DNA of 64,000 nucleotides from Actinopolyspora lacussalsi (GCA_030803735.1 JAURUC010000001.1:62001-126000); one strand, 5' to 3'. Shown: positions 16,213 to 25,503, counted from the stretch's first letter. Numbers and translations: made by a program. Notes: a model not told the origin generated them from the letters alone.

Positions 16213-17436
16213 GTGGGAGGGAACGAGTCGTTGACCGGGCACGACCCCAGTGACTCCGTGGTGCTGCGTGTACTTCGCACGGCGCTGCACGCGGGTTTCT
16301 ACCTGCTTCTCGCGGTCGCCACCGCCCGGTTGTTCGCCACCGCCCAGCCTCGGGGCGCCATGATGTTCGCGCTGTTCGGGGTGCTCGCGCTGGCGGTGCT
16401 CTACGCCGTGGGAGCGCTACCTCGCCGCGTTGCCCACAACCGGCGGACCGCCCTGCTCTGGCTGGCTTGCGTGACGGCGCTCTGGGCCGCCCTGCTGGCT
16501 GTCAGCCCGGATTTCTCCTGGATCGCCTTCCCGCTGTTCTTCCTGCACATGCATCTGCTGCGCGGTCCGCACGCCGTTGTGGCCGTGGTCATCGTGACCG
16601 GGCTCGTGATCGCCACCCAGCTGGCACACGCCGACGAGTTCAGTGTCGCCATGGTCTTGGGACCGAGCCTGGGGGCCGGATTCGCGGTCCTCGTGGCCTG
16701 GGGATACGCGGCCGTCCACCGCGAGAGTCAGCAACGTCGTCTGCTTATCGAGGACCTGCGACGGACACGTTCCCAATTGGCCGTCTCCCAGCACGAAGCG
16801 GGCGTCGCCGCCGAGCGGGAACGTCTCGCGGGCGAGATCCACGACACGATCGCACAAGGACTTTCCAGCGTCGTGCTGCTGTTGCGCGCTGCCGAGGCCG
16901 CGTTGCCCGCCGGAGCCGACACCGCACGCGGTCATCTCGTGGAGGCTCGCGACACCGCTTCCGAGAATCTCGCCGAGGCGCGCGGACTGGTCAGCGAGCT
17001 AGGCCCGCCCGCGCTGAACGAAGCCGGACTCGCCGATGCGCTGCGCAGACTGTGCGAGCGCGTCGAGCGTGAGTCCGGACTGCGTTGCCGGTTGAGGCTC
17101 GACGGAACCGCTCTCGGCCTGCCTGCCGGCTACGAGGTGGCCCTGCTGCGCGCCGCTCAGGCGAGCCTGGCCAACGTGGTGCAGCATGCCGGGGCCGACT
17201 CGGCGACCGTCACGCTCGGATACCTGCGGACCGAGGTCACGCTGGACGTCTACGACGACGGTGCCGGTTTCGACCCGGCGTCTCCGCGTGCTCCGCGTCC
17301 GGACGGCAGCGGCTTCGGACTGCGATCGCTGCGTGAGCGGATCGAGCGGTTGGGCGGTGTGTTCGAACTGGAGAGCACCGGCAACGGAACCGTCGTGGCG
17401 ATCAGGCTTCCGTTGCGCGAGGAGGTGAGCCGGTGA
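16213..17436 (+). CDS. Sensor histidine kinase (NarX/DesK type)
   Basis: 407 residues. The N-terminal half carries about five to six transmembrane helices (roughly residues 20-165). The HisKA_3 dimerisation box is RERLAGEIHDTIAQGLSSVVLLLRAAE, with the phosphorylated His at about residue 210. The ATPase domain has an N-box-like 'LANVVQHAGADSATVTL', then 'YDDGAGFDP' and 'GFGLRSLRERIERLGG'. The large membrane part with little extracytoplasmic loop suggests sensing in or at the membrane. Its GTG start lacks an ideal ribosome site, and a GTG fifteen codons in is possible. The stop overlaps the response regulator start. It probably monitors the stress relieved by the divergent ABC exporter. Confidence 0.93.
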   Translation: MGGNESLTGHDPSDSVVLRVLRTALHAGFYLLLAVATARLFATAQPRGAMMFALFGVLALAVLYAVGALPRRVAHNRRTALLWLACVTALWAALLAVSPDFSWIAFPLFFLHMHLLRGPHAVVAVVIVTGLVIATQLAHADEFSVAMVLGPSLGAGFAVLVAWGYAAVHRESQQRRLLIEDLRRTRSQLAVSQHEAGVAAERERLAGEIHDTIAQGLSSVVLLLRAAEAALPAGADTARGHLVEARDTASENLAEARGLVSELGPPALNEAGLADALRRLCERVERESGLRCRLRLDGTALGLPAGYEVALLRAAQASLANVVQHAGADSATVTLGYLRTEVTLDVYDDGAGFDPASPRAPRPDGSGFGLRSLRERIERLGGVFELESTGNGTVVAIRLPLREEVSR

Positions 17437-18071
17437 ACGAGCCGCTGCGGTTGCTGCTGGTCGACGACCATCCCGTCGTCCGCCGCGGTCTTCGCGCCAT
17501 GTTCGACGAACGTTCCGACATGCTGGTGGTGGCCGAAGCGGGCGACGGTCGTGCGGCGCTGGACGTGCTCGCGGACACCAGCGTGGACGTGGTGCTGATG
17601 GACCTGCGCATGGGGAGTGGCACGGACGGCGTCACCGCCACGGGGCGGATAACGGCCCTGCCCGAGCCGCCCGCGGTGCTGGTGCTCACCGTCTACGACA
17701 CCGACGCCGACATCCTGGCCGCGGTGGAGGCCGGGGCGACCGGGTACATGCTCAAGGACTCCCCGCCGGAGCAGCTGGCCCAGGCGGTCCGTTCGGCGGC
17801 GCGGGGTGAGACCGCACTCGGTCCGAACGTCGCTGCCCGGCTGTTCGAGAGGATGCGCGGTGCCGAGGAGGCGTTGAGCCCACGCGAGGTGGAGATACTC
17901 CGGATGCTCGGACAGGGACTGTCCAACCGAGCGCTCTCCCGGGAGCTGTTCATCAGTGAGGCGACCGTCAAGACACACCTGGTGCACATCTTCGACAAGC
18001 TCGGGGTGGACAACCGCACCGCGGCGATCACCACCGCCATCCAGCGAGGCATCATCCGCCCCACCCCGTAA
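17433..18071 (+). CDS. Response regulator, NarL/FixJ family
   Basis: 212 residues. Receiver domain: acidic pair D11/D12, phospho-acceptor Asp57 (VVLMDLRMG), Thr in 'VLVLTVYD', Lys in 'YMLKDS'. C-terminal LuxR-type helix-turn-helix: 'LSPREVEILRMLGQGLSNRALSRELFISEATVKTHLVHIFDKLGVDNR'. The GTG start overlaps the kinase stop, so the pair is cotranslated. A 16-base palindrome 1.35 kb upstream, between the kinase and the exporter, is a likely target. Confidence 0.95.
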   Translation: MNEPLRLLLVDDHPVVRRGLRAMFDERSDMLVVAEAGDGRAALDVLADTSVDVVLMDLRMGSGTDGVTATGRITALPEPPAVLVLTVYDTDADILAAVEAGATGYMLKDSPPEQLAQAVRSAARGETALGPNVAARLFERMRGAEEALSPREVEILRMLGQGLSNRALSRELFISEATVKTHLVHIFDKLGVDNRTAAITTAIQRGIIRPTP

Positions 18072-18100
18072 CCGGACCTCCCGGGCCGAAGCGGCGCGGC

Positions 18101-18116
18101 GATTTCGCGAGAAATC
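18101..18116. repeat. Dispersed intergenic palindrome, copy 1
   Basis: GATTTCGCGAGAAATC with GC-rich flanks, 30 bases after the response regulator stop. Related copies lie at 31489-31504 and 37015-37030. Confidence 0.6.
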
Positions 18117-18241
18117 GACACCGCCTCGGAGCCGCCCGGTGGTTCCGCTCGACGTTTCGTGGGCGGCTTCTCCGCACGGGAGGATCCCGCTGGTGTCGGT
18201 GTGGATCGAGCGGTGATTTCCCCGTATGGCACGCTCGTGGT

Positions 18242-18844
18242 GTGCCGTCGAAATCCGTGTCCTCCGAGCGAGGGCTGTTGCTGTGGGCGCTGCCGGTGAC
18301 CGCGGTGGCCCTGGTCGGTGCGGTCGCCGCCGGTCTGTTCGCACGGAACGTCTACGGTGACGTGGCGCAACGTGTCGAATCGGCCCCCGAGAGTTCCGCG
18401 TCGCCCACTCCGGAGGGCGAGCCGCCCGGAACTCGAAGGGTCGCCCTGAGCGAGGGTGCCCGGCGGCATCCGGATGCCGAGGCCGTGCAGCAACTGCTGC
18501 AACGTCACTTCAACTCGATCAACAAGGACAAGTACTACCTGTGGCGCAGCACCGTGGTACGCGCCAAGCGGATCAACCAGCCCTATGAACAGTGGCAGGA
18601 CGAGTACCACAGCACCGAGGACGGCACGGTCGTGATCCACCGGATCGTGCCGGGACCCGATGCCACGATGCGAGTGGTCATGTCCTTCATCAGTACGCAG
18701 GATCCCGCCGACGCGCCGAAGTCGATGCCCGCGGGGTGTCTGCGCTGGCGGGTCGTCTACCGAATCGTTCCCAGCTCGGAAGGATTACGGCTGGGACAGG
18801 GACTGCCGGACAGTTCGCTGTCGAAGCGCTGTGCCGAGAACTGA
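18242..18844 (+). CDS. Membrane-anchored extracellular protein
   Basis: 200 residues. Residues 12-33 form one signal-anchor helix (LLWALPVTAVALVGAVAAGLF), followed by a Ser/Pro/Glu-rich linker (ESAPESSASPTPEGEPPG). The folded C-terminal domain reads 'AVQQLLQRHFNSINKDKYYLWRSTVVRAKRINQPYEQWQDEYHSTEDGTVVIHRI' and ends with two cysteines likely to pair. The 'HFNSINKDKYYLW' region recalls NTF2/Mce-associated-like domains, but I cannot assign it. It lies between the two-component system and accD on the opposite strand to the fab operon. Function unknown. Confidence 0.8.
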   Translation: MPSKSVSSERGLLLWALPVTAVALVGAVAAGLFARNVYGDVAQRVESAPESSASPTPEGEPPGTRRVALSEGARRHPDAEAVQQLLQRHFNSINKDKYYLWRSTVVRAKRINQPYEQWQDEYHSTEDGTVVIHRIVPGPDATMRVVMSFISTQDPADAPKSMPAGCLRWRVVYRIVPSSEGLRLGQGLPDSSLSKRCAEN

Positions 18845-18955
18845 CCCGCACCGTTCGCCGCTACCTCCCGAGGTGGGAAACCCGGAACGAGAGCCGGCGA
18901 GGTACCCCGCCGCGCGAGTAGCTCGACGACCCGACCGGAAAACTTCGGCGCGAAC

Positions 18956-20542
18956 TCACAGCGGGATGTTGCCGTGGGTGCCGCGTCGCGGTTCGGCCTC
19001 GTCCAGCGCCTCGGCCAGCCGTGCTCGGGTGTCAACGGGATCGATCACCTCGTCGACCACCCCGATCGCCTTGGCACGGTCGACACCGCCCGAGACCCGC
19101 TGGTGCTCCTCGGCCAGCCGGTCCTGCAGCGCCTCCCGCTCCTCCTCGGGAGCGGCCGCGATCTCCTTGCGGTGCAGCACGCCCACCGCCGCACGGGCTC
19201 CCATCACCGCGATCTCGGCCTCCGGCCAGGCCAGCACGGTGCCCGCACCCAGCGAGCGGGCGTTCATGGCGATGTAGGCACCGCCGTAGGACTTGCGCAT
19301 TATCAGGGTGACACTCGGAACGACCGCCTCGCCGAAGGCGTGCAGCAGCTTGGCGCCCCGGCGCACCACCCCGCCCCATTCCTGGTCCACGCCCGGCAGA
19401 TAGCCGGGAACATCGACCAACACGACCAAGGGAACACCGAACGCGTCGCACATCCGCACGAAACGGGCCGCTTTCTCGGCGGACAGCGAGTCCAGGCAGC
19501 CGCCCTTGCGGATCGGGTTGTTGGCCAGTACGCCCACTGCCCGTCCACCGAGCCTGCCCAGGCCGGTGACCATGTTCGGTGCCCATTCGGCCTGCAGTTC
19601 CTCGAAGACGGCTCCCCCGGAGACGTCGGTGTCGAGAATTCGCCGGATCACCGGTTTGACGTCGTAGGCCCGCCGTGCCGTCTCGGGCAGCAGCGCCCCC
19701 GGATCCTCACCGCGGGCCTCGACGGCGCCGAGATCGAAATCGCCCTGGTCGGCCAGTAGACCGGTCACCCGACGGGCACGCTCGTAAGCGTCCGGCTCGT
19801 CCGAGGCGACCACGTGCACCACGCCCGACTTGGTGCCGTGGGCATCGACACCACCGAGCCCCTCCTGGTCGATCTGCTCACCGGTCACGCTGCGCACCAC
19901 GTCCGGACCGGTGACGAAGACCCGTCCGGACGGCGCCATGATGACCACGTCCGTCAGCGCCGGACCGTAGGCCGCACCACCCGCCGCGGGCCCCAGCACC
20001 ACCGATATCTGGGGCACGCGTCCCGAGGCCCGGATCATCGCCGCGAACACCTGGCCGACCGCGTCCAGTGCCTCGGCGCCCTCGGGCAGGCGCGCGCCAC
20101 CCGAGTGCCACACACCCAGCACCGGGCATCCCTCGGCCACGGCGGTGTCGATCGCGGCGACGATGCGGGAACAACCCGCACTGCCCATCGCCCCACCCTT
20201 GACCGTTCCGTCGGTGCAGTAGGCGATGACGGGTGAGCCGCCGATACGGCCGCGCACCGCCAACACTCCGCTGTCGTCCCGCTCGTACAGCGCGACGATC
20301 GAATCGGTGTCCAGCAACTGCGACAACCGCAGCTCGGGGTCGCGGGGATCCCAGTCTGTCCCCGATGTTTCGGAATGAGACGCCACTGCTGTCACGGGAT
20401 TCTCCGATGTCGAAAGTGGGGCGGTGTCAGGTTCGGGAATCGTCGTCACCCTGGTTGCCGGTGACGTGGTCGGTTGAGTGTCGGCCACCACGCTCGTGGC
20501 GGCCTCAACTCCTGGTGAATGCCAGTGCGACGTTGTGGCCAC
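18956..20542 (-). CDS. accD: Acyl-CoA carboxylase beta subunit (carboxyltransferase)
   Basis: Carboxyltransferase that makes malonyl-CoA (or related extender units) for fatty acid synthesis, as part of a biotin-dependent complex whose alpha subunit is not in the window. N-domain: 'GVLAVRGRIGGSPVIAYCTDGTVKGGAMGSAGCSRIVAAIDTA', 'GVWHSGGARLPEG', 'VLGPAAGGAAYGPALTDVVIM'. C-domain: 'NNPIRKGGCLDSLSAEKAARFVRMCDAFGVPLVVLVDVPGYLPG' and 'KSYGGAYIAMNARSLGAGTVLAWPEAEIAVMGARAAVGVLHRKEI'. The conserved part starts at 'DWDPRDPELRLSQLL' (about residue 63). The longest frame overlaps fabF by 38 bases; GTG at 20449 (497 residues) is an alternative start. Last gene of the fab operon; accD6-like by position. Confidence 0.92.
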   Translation of the reverse strand: MATTSHWHSPGVEAATSVVADTQPTTSPATRVTTIPEPDTAPLSTSENPVTAVASHSETSGTDWDPRDPELRLSQLLDTDSIVALYERDDSGVLAVRGRIGGSPVIAYCTDGTVKGGAMGSAGCSRIVAAIDTAVAEGCPVLGVWHSGGARLPEGAEALDAVGQVFAAMIRASGRVPQISVVLGPAAGGAAYGPALTDVVIMAPSGRVFVTGPDVVRSVTGEQIDQEGLGGVDAHGTKSGVVHVVASDEPDAYERARRVTGLLADQGDFDLGAVEARGEDPGALLPETARRAYDVKPVIRRILDTDVSGGAVFEELQAEWAPNMVTGLGRLGGRAVGVLANNPIRKGGCLDSLSAEKAARFVRMCDAFGVPLVVLVDVPGYLPGVDQEWGGVVRRGAKLLHAFGEAVVPSVTLIMRKSYGGAYIAMNARSLGAGTVLAWPEAEIAVMGARAAVGVLHRKEIAAAPEEEREALQDRLAEEHQRVSGGVDRAKAIGVVDEVIDPVDTRARLAEALDEAEPRRGTHGNIPL

Positions 20543-21752
20543 CGAACCCGAAGGAATCGTTGACCGCGGCCGTCGCGTTCGACTCGCGTGGTTCGCCCGA
20601 GATCACTTCGAGTTCGACCTTGGGGTCGGGGCTCTCCAGATTTCGGGTCGCCGGAACCACGCCGTGATACAGCGACAGGATCGTGACGATGCTCTCCACC
20701 GCGCCCGCTCCGCCGACGAGATGCCCCAGGGCACCCTTCGGGGCTGTCAGCACCACGTCGTCACCCAACGCCTTGCGGACGGCGGTGGCCTCACCCACAT
20801 CGCCGACCACCGTGGATGTGGCGTGCGCGTTGACGTGTCCGATGTCCGTGGTCGACAGTCCGGCGGTTCCGATGGCGGTGTTGATCGCGTTGATCTGCCC
20901 GAGACCGTCGGGGTGACTGCCCGTGATGTGGTAGGCGTCGGCGGTGATGCCCGCCCCGGCCAGCCGTCCGTAGATCCTGGCACCGCGCGCCGCCGCGTGC
21001 TCGGCGCTCTCCAGCACCACGACGCCGGCACCCTCGCCCATGACGAAACCGTCCCGGTCGACGTCGAACGGGCGGGAGGCACGCTCCGGCTCGTCGTTGC
21101 GGGTGCTCAGCGTGCGCGACTGCGCGAAGCCCGCCACCGTGATCGGGTGGATGCACGCTTCCGCTCCGCCGGCGACGACCACGTCGGCCCGTCCGGAGCG
21201 GATCATGTCCATCCCGGTGGCCAGCCCCTCCGAGCCCGAGGCGCACGCCGCGGCCGGGGTGTGCACCCCCGCGCGTGCCCTGAGCTCCAGGCTCACGTGC
21301 GCCGCGGGCCCGTTGGGCATGAGCATCGGAACCGTCAGCGGTGAGACCTTGCGCAGCCCCTGCGACTTCAAGGTCTCGTGCTGATCCAGCAGGGTCATGG
21401 GACCGCCGATGCCGGTCCCGATGGCGACGCCGAGCCGCTCGGGATCGACGGGCTGATCCTCCTCGGAGGGCAGCTCGAAACCCGCGTCACTCCACGCCTG
21501 GTGCGCCGCGATCAGCGCGATCTGTTCGCAGCGGTCCATGCGCCGCAACCGGACCCGGGGCAGCACCTCGTTGGGCTCCACCGCCAGCGGAGCGGCGATC
21601 CGGCTGGGCAGCTCGTAGGTGTCCACCCAGTCGGCTTCGATCGTGCGGGTACCGCTGGCGCCGTTCAGCAAACCGTCCCAGGTGGACGCGACGTCCCCGC
21701 CGAGCGGAGTCGTCGCGCCCATCCCGGTGATCACAACGTCCTTGGTCGTCAT
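20505..21752 (-). CDS. fabF: Beta-ketoacyl-ACP synthase II
   Basis: Condensing enzyme of the type II fatty acid synthase that elongates acyl-ACP with malonyl-ACP. 415 residues, as usual. Catalytic Cys170 is in TPAAACASGSEG. The two active-site histidines are in 'NAHATSTVVGD' and 'GALGHLVGGAGAVE'. The Gly-rich C-terminal motif is 'NDSFGFGGHNVALAF'. The N-terminus 'VVITGMGATTPLGGDVASTW' is standard. It overlaps acpP by four bases. Only one KAS II gene is present, whereas mycobacteria carry kasA and kasB at this point. Confidence 0.96.
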   Translation of the reverse strand: MTTKDVVITGMGATTPLGGDVASTWDGLLNGASGTRTIEADWVDTYELPSRIAAPLAVEPNEVLPRVRLRRMDRCEQIALIAAHQAWSDAGFELPSEEDQPVDPERLGVAIGTGIGGPMTLLDQHETLKSQGLRKVSPLTVPMLMPNGPAAHVSLELRARAGVHTPAAACASGSEGLATGMDMIRSGRADVVVAGGAEACIHPITVAGFAQSRTLSTRNDEPERASRPFDVDRDGFVMGEGAGVVVLESAEHAAARGARIYGRLAGAGITADAYHITGSHPDGLGQINAINTAIGTAGLSTTDIGHVNAHATSTVVGDVGEATAVRKALGDDVVLTAPKGALGHLVGGAGAVESIVTILSLYHGVVPATRNLESPDPKVELEVISGEPRESNATAAVNDSFGFGGHNVALAFTRS

Positions 21753-21988
21753 GCGTTCTTGACGATGTAGTCAACCGCATCGCCCACGGTCTTGAGGTTG
21801 GCCAGTTCGTCGTCGGGGATCTTGACCCCGAACTTGTCCTCGGCCTGGACGGCGATCTCCACCATGGACAGCGAGTCGATGTCCAGGTCGTCGACGAAGG
21901 ACTTCTCGACGGACACTTCCTCAGCGTCGACCCCTGCGACCTCTTCGACGATGCTCGCCAGGCCTGAAGTGATTTCCTCGTTCGTCAC
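21749..21988 (-). CDS. acpP: Acyl carrier protein
   Basis: Acidic 79-residue carrier of growing acyl chains. The 4'-phosphopantetheine attachment Ser39 is in DLDIDSLSMVEI (the DSL motif). The flanks 'EEVAGVDAEEVSVEKSFVDDL' and 'KFGVKIPDDELANLKTVGDAVDYI' are textbook ACP. It sits between fabH and fabF in the operon and overlaps fabF by four bases. Confidence 0.97.
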   Translation of the reverse strand: MTNEEITSGLASIVEEVAGVDAEEVSVEKSFVDDLDIDSLSMVEIAVQAEDKFGVKIPDDELANLKTVGDAVDYIVKNA

Positions 21989-22058
21989 GTTCGTTTCCTT
22001 CCTGCTTCGATTCGCTCGACGTCGTCGGCCGGCGCGTGCCGACCGGTTCTTCGTCCGG

Positions 22059-23042
22059 TCACGGACAAATGATCACCTGGCCGCCGTAGGACAGTCCCGC
22101 CCCGAAGCCGACCAGTAGCAGCACGTCACCACTGTTGATCTCTCCTGTCGATCGCATGTGATCGATCGCAAGTGGGATCGAGGCGGCCGACGTGTTGCCG
22201 GAATGCACGATGTCACGAGCCACGACGAGATCGTCACGGGCTCCCTGTTGCCGCAGTTTCTTCGCCACGGCCTCGACGATTCGCAGGTTGGCCTGGTGCG
22301 CGACCAGGGCATCCACATCGGACAGCCGTAGTCCCGCCTGTTCCACCGCTCGTGCGGCCACCGGAGCCACCTCCGAGGTGGCCCAGCGGAAGACGGTCTG
22401 CCCCTCCTGGTAGATGTAGCGGTTCTCCCGCAGGTAGATGGTGTCGACCATGTCACCGGCACTACCCAGTGCGGCCGGGCCGATGGCCGGGTCCTCGGCC
22501 GGTCCCACGACCGCTGCGCCCGCGCCGTCGGCGAAGATGATGCAGTTGGCCCTGTCCTCCCAGTCCAGCCATTCCTGGAATCGTTCGGCGCCGATCACCA
22601 GCACGCGGCGCGCCGAACCACCACGGATGAAGTCGGAGGCGGTGCTGAGGGCGTAGCAGAATCCCGCACAGGCCGCGTTGAGATCGAACGCGCCGGGAGC
22701 CGTTATCCCGATCCGGTCGGCCACCTGGGCCGCGGCGTTCGGGATGGGGCCGGGCATGGTGCAGGTCGCGATGATGACCTGATCCACATCGGTGGGGGAG
22801 AGTCCCGCGTCGGCGACGGCCTTCGAACCCGCCTCAACCGCCATGCTCACTACCGTCTGGTCGTCCTCGCCGAGCCTGCGACTGACGATCCCCACCCGTT
22901 GCTGGATCCACTCGTCGTTGGTCTCCACATACTGGGTCAGGTCGTCGTTCGTGACGACCCGGTTGCCCTGCGCGCTGCCGAAGCCGAGGACCCGGGTGGC
23001 CGCGGGGCCACTGGTCTGGCGCAACGTCGAAGGTTTGCTCAC
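22059..23042 (-). CDS. fabH: Beta-ketoacyl-ACP synthase III
   Basis: Starts fatty acid synthesis by condensing an acyl-CoA primer with malonyl-ACP. 327 residues with catalytic Cys125 (LNAACAGFCYAL), His in 'LVAHQANLRIV' and Asn in 'IVHSGNTSAASIPLAI'. The first ~15 residues are an extension beyond the usual start. The stop of the upstream fabD overlaps its start. In mycobacteria fabH lies elsewhere; its place between fabD and acpP here is the streptomycete arrangement. Confidence 0.96.
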   Translation of the reverse strand: MSKPSTLRQTSGPAATRVLGFGSAQGNRVVTNDDLTQYVETNDEWIQQRVGIVSRRLGEDDQTVVSMAVEAGSKAVADAGLSPTDVDQVIIATCTMPGPIPNAAAQVADRIGITAPGAFDLNAACAGFCYALSTASDFIRGGSARRVLVIGAERFQEWLDWEDRANCIIFADGAGAAVVGPAEDPAIGPAALGSAGDMVDTIYLRENRYIYQEGQTVFRWATSEVAPVAARAVEQAGLRLSDVDALVAHQANLRIVEAVAKKLRQQGARDDLVVARDIVHSGNTSAASIPLAIDHMRSTGEINSGDVLLLVGFGAGLSYGGQVIICP

Positions 23043-23995
23043 GAATCGCTCCCGGAGTAGGCCCGGCCGTGTTCGGCCAGTACTTCCGCGACCTTGTCCA
23101 GGTCGGCGGGGGTTTTCAGTGACACCGTCTTGGTGCCCTTGAGGTCACGGCGAATCATGCCCGACAGGGTTCCCGCCGGCGGGAACTCGATCGTGGCGGT
23201 GACGCCGAGCTCGCCGAGAGTGGCCATGCAGGAGTCCCACCGCACCGGCCGAACGACCTGTTCGACCAGCCGGTGCAGGATCTCGTCCCCGTCGGTGACC
23301 GCGATGCCGTCGGCATTCGACAGCATCGCACGTCCGGCGTTCGATACGGAAAGCTTGTCCCCGTGCACCCGCAGCGCCTCCCGCGCGGGCGCCATGAACT
23401 CGGTGTGGAACGCACCGGCCACCGCCAGTGGTCGTACCCTGCTGTTCTCCGGCGGGTTCTCGGCCAGCTCCGCCAGCGCCCCTTCGCGGCCCGCGGCGAC
23501 GATCTGGCCCGCGCCGTTGCGGTTGGCCGGCCGCAGTCCGAGCCGGTCCAGCCGGTCCAACACCTCGTCCTGATCGCCACCGAGAACCGCCGACATCGAG
23601 GTCGGCTCCGCGGCACAGGCGGCGGCCATTTCCCTGCCTCGTATCGCCGCCAACGACATCGCGTCCTCGAAGCTGAGCACGCCCGCGATGGCCGCGGCCG
23701 CGAGCTCGCCCACCGAGTGCCCGGCCACCGGTGCGTCGAGCGGCAGCTCGGGGTGGCGTCGCCACATCTCCTCCGCCGCGAGCAACGTGCTCGCCACCAC
23801 GAGTGGTTGGGTGACAGCGGTGTCCTTGATTTCTTCGGCGTCGGCCGTGGTGCCGAGTCGTACGAGGTCGAGACCGGTGGCCTCGGACCACTCGGTCAGC
23901 CGTCGCTCGGTTCCGTCCAGTTCCAGCCACGGTTGGAGCATGCCGGGCGTCTGGGCGCCCTGGCCGGGGGCTAGCAGCGCGATCACACTCTTCAC
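23039..23995 (-). CDS. fabD: Malonyl-CoA:ACP transacylase
   Basis: Loads malonyl groups on ACP. 318 residues; oxyanion motif GQGAQ (11-15), nucleophile Ser94 in AGHSVGELAA, catalytic His197 in 'VAGAFHTEFM', and 'SNADG' late. It begins with GTG at 23995. First gene of the operon fabD-fabH-acpP-fabF-accD, all with overlapping or near-touching ends. The 200-base gap upstream holds an inverted repeat that is a likely regulator site. Confidence 0.96.
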   Translation of the reverse strand: MKSVIALLAPGQGAQTPGMLQPWLELDGTERRLTEWSEATGLDLVRLGTTADAEEIKDTAVTQPLVVASTLLAAEEMWRRHPELPLDAPVAGHSVGELAAAAIAGVLSFEDAMSLAAIRGREMAAACAAEPTSMSAVLGGDQDEVLDRLDRLGLRPANRNGAGQIVAAGREGALAELAENPPENSRVRPLAVAGAFHTEFMAPAREALRVHGDKLSVSNAGRAMLSNADGIAVTDGDEILHRLVEQVVRPVRWDSCMATLGELGVTATIEFPPAGTLSGMIRRDLKGTKTVSLKTPADLDKVAEVLAEHGRAYSGSDS

Positions 23996-24070
23996 TGAAC
24001 ACGTCGCAGCCGGGGTGACGTGATGCTGACATCAACTAAGTCAATGTCGATTTTTTGTGGAAACCCTACA

Positions 24071-24112
24071 AAGGGGTATCCACCGATGGTGCTACCAGTC
24101 ACGATACCCCTT
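24071..24112. promoter_or_regulatory. Inverted repeat upstream of the fab operon, candidate FasR site
   Basis: AAGGGGTATC (24071-24080) and GATACCCCTT (24103-24112) are perfect 10-base arms separated by 22 bases, centre to centre about three helical turns. They lie 76-117 bases upstream of fabD and next to the PucR-family regulator gene. The surrounding bases are markedly A+T-rich, as in a promoter. Confidence 0.55.
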
Positions 24113-24196
24113 GTTGATTGTGACCGGTGAGTGACAACCGGATCAACCGTGCGTTCCGCCCGGCGGCGAATGGCCCCGGTCCTGTCGCCGCGCGGC

Positions 24197-25426
24197 TCAC
24201 CCCACCCCGCGCGACCTGACCAGCCTGCCCACCCCGAGCGCCACCCGGAGGGTGTGCGCCCCGCGCGGATTGGACGGGCTGCGCCCGGTCACCTCGGATA
24301 TCCGGCGCAACCGGTAGCGAACCGTGTTGGGGTGCACGTACAGCTTCCGCGCGCAGCTCTCCAGCACACCTCCCACCTCCAGGTAGGTGTCCAGCGTTTC
24401 CAGCAGCGTGCCGCCCGCCTCGTTCAGCGGTGACACGATCGTTTCCACCAACAGCCGTTCCGCCTCCGGGTCACCCGCCAGCACCCGCTCCGGAAGCAGA
24501 TCCTCCGAAGCCACAGGTCGAGGTGCCTCCGGCCAGGCGACCACGGCACGCAGCCCCGACATGGCGTCCTCCGCCGACCTGTGCGCCTCGGCCAGACTGG
24601 GTACGGTCGGCCCGACCACCACCGGGCCCTCCTCGAAAGCCTCGGCGATGGTGCTCGCCGGATCCCGCACGGCGCGTCCGTCCGATGCCTCGCCGAACAC
24701 CACCACCAGCCTGCTGCCCTGCACGACGAGCAGTACCGACCTGCCCGCGCGGGCGGCTCTGCTGCGTACCTGGTAGACGATCGTCGGCGGATCGTCCGAC
24801 GGCGCGCTACCGACCATCACCGTGGCCTCCGAGGACGGTTCCCAGCCCAGCGCCGCGGCGCGGGAGAGCAGCGACTCCTCCGTGTCGCCCCGGACGATCC
24901 CGTCCACCACCAGCGCTTCCAGCCGCGCGTCCCAGGCGCCGCGGGCTTCCGCCGCGGCCGCGTAGGAGGTCGCGGCGGCGAACGCGATCTCCCGGGTGTA
25001 GCGCAGGATCGACTCCGTGAGCAGGATCCGTTCCCGCTCGTCCTCGGCCAGGTCGGGCAGCTGTTGTTCGAAGACGTCGATGGCGGTGCGCACCATCTCC
25101 AGCGTCTGGCGCAGGCTGATCCACCGGGACAGATCCCTTGGGGCCGCCCGGAACGCCTCGGCGGTGAGCCTGATGGACTCGGAAGGGTCCTGCAGCCAGG
25201 AGACGAAGTTGGACACCCCGGTCTGGGTCACCAGCAGTATGTTGGAGCGCTGATCGGCGGGAAGTCGGGAGAACCACGTCAGCCGATCCTCCATGGCGGT
25301 GATACTCGCGGTGGCCAGCCCCCCGGAGGCACGCTCCAGCTTGCGCAGGGTCCTGCCCGACAATTCGGTGCGTTCGGTCCTCGACACGTTCGTATCGTGG
25401 GTTTCCGGTTCACTGCCACCCGCCAT
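24197..25426 (-). CDS. fasR: PucR-family regulator of fatty acid synthesis (FasR-like)
   Basis: 409 residues from ATG 25426; a frame six codons longer exists. The C-terminal PucR helix-turn-helix is 'LLETLDTYLEVGGVLESCARKLYVHPNTVRYRLRRISEVTGRS'. The middle holds the GGDEF-like CdaR domain ('VLLVVQGSRLVVVFGEASDGRAV'). The N-terminus 'LSGRTLRKLERASGGLATASITAMEDRLTWFSRLPADQR' matches the regulator encoded just upstream of fabD in streptomycetes (activator of the fab genes) and Rv2242 in M. tuberculosis (from memory). It is cotranscribed in direction with fabD but separated by 200 bases holding a likely operator. The ligand is not known from sequence. Confidence 0.9.
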   Translation of the reverse strand: MAGGSEPETHDTNVSRTERTELSGRTLRKLERASGGLATASITAMEDRLTWFSRLPADQRSNILLVTQTGVSNFVSWLQDPSESIRLTAEAFRAAPRDLSRWISLRQTLEMVRTAIDVFEQQLPDLAEDERERILLTESILRYTREIAFAAATSYAAAAEARGAWDARLEALVVDGIVRGDTEESLLSRAAALGWEPSSEATVMVGSAPSDDPPTIVYQVRSRAARAGRSVLLVVQGSRLVVVFGEASDGRAVRDPASTIAEAFEEGPVVVGPTVPSLAEAHRSAEDAMSGLRAVVAWPEAPRPVASEDLLPERVLAGDPEAERLLVETIVSPLNEAGGTLLETLDTYLEVGGVLESCARKLYVHPNTVRYRLRRISEVTGRSPSNPRGAHTLRVALGVGRLVRSRGVG

Positions 25427-25503
25427 GTCGCCAGCTTCGCACACCGCTCGGTTCGCACGACGTGCTCAGGCGGGCCGTTCCCGGGGCGGACGGGGAAGAG
25501 CGT

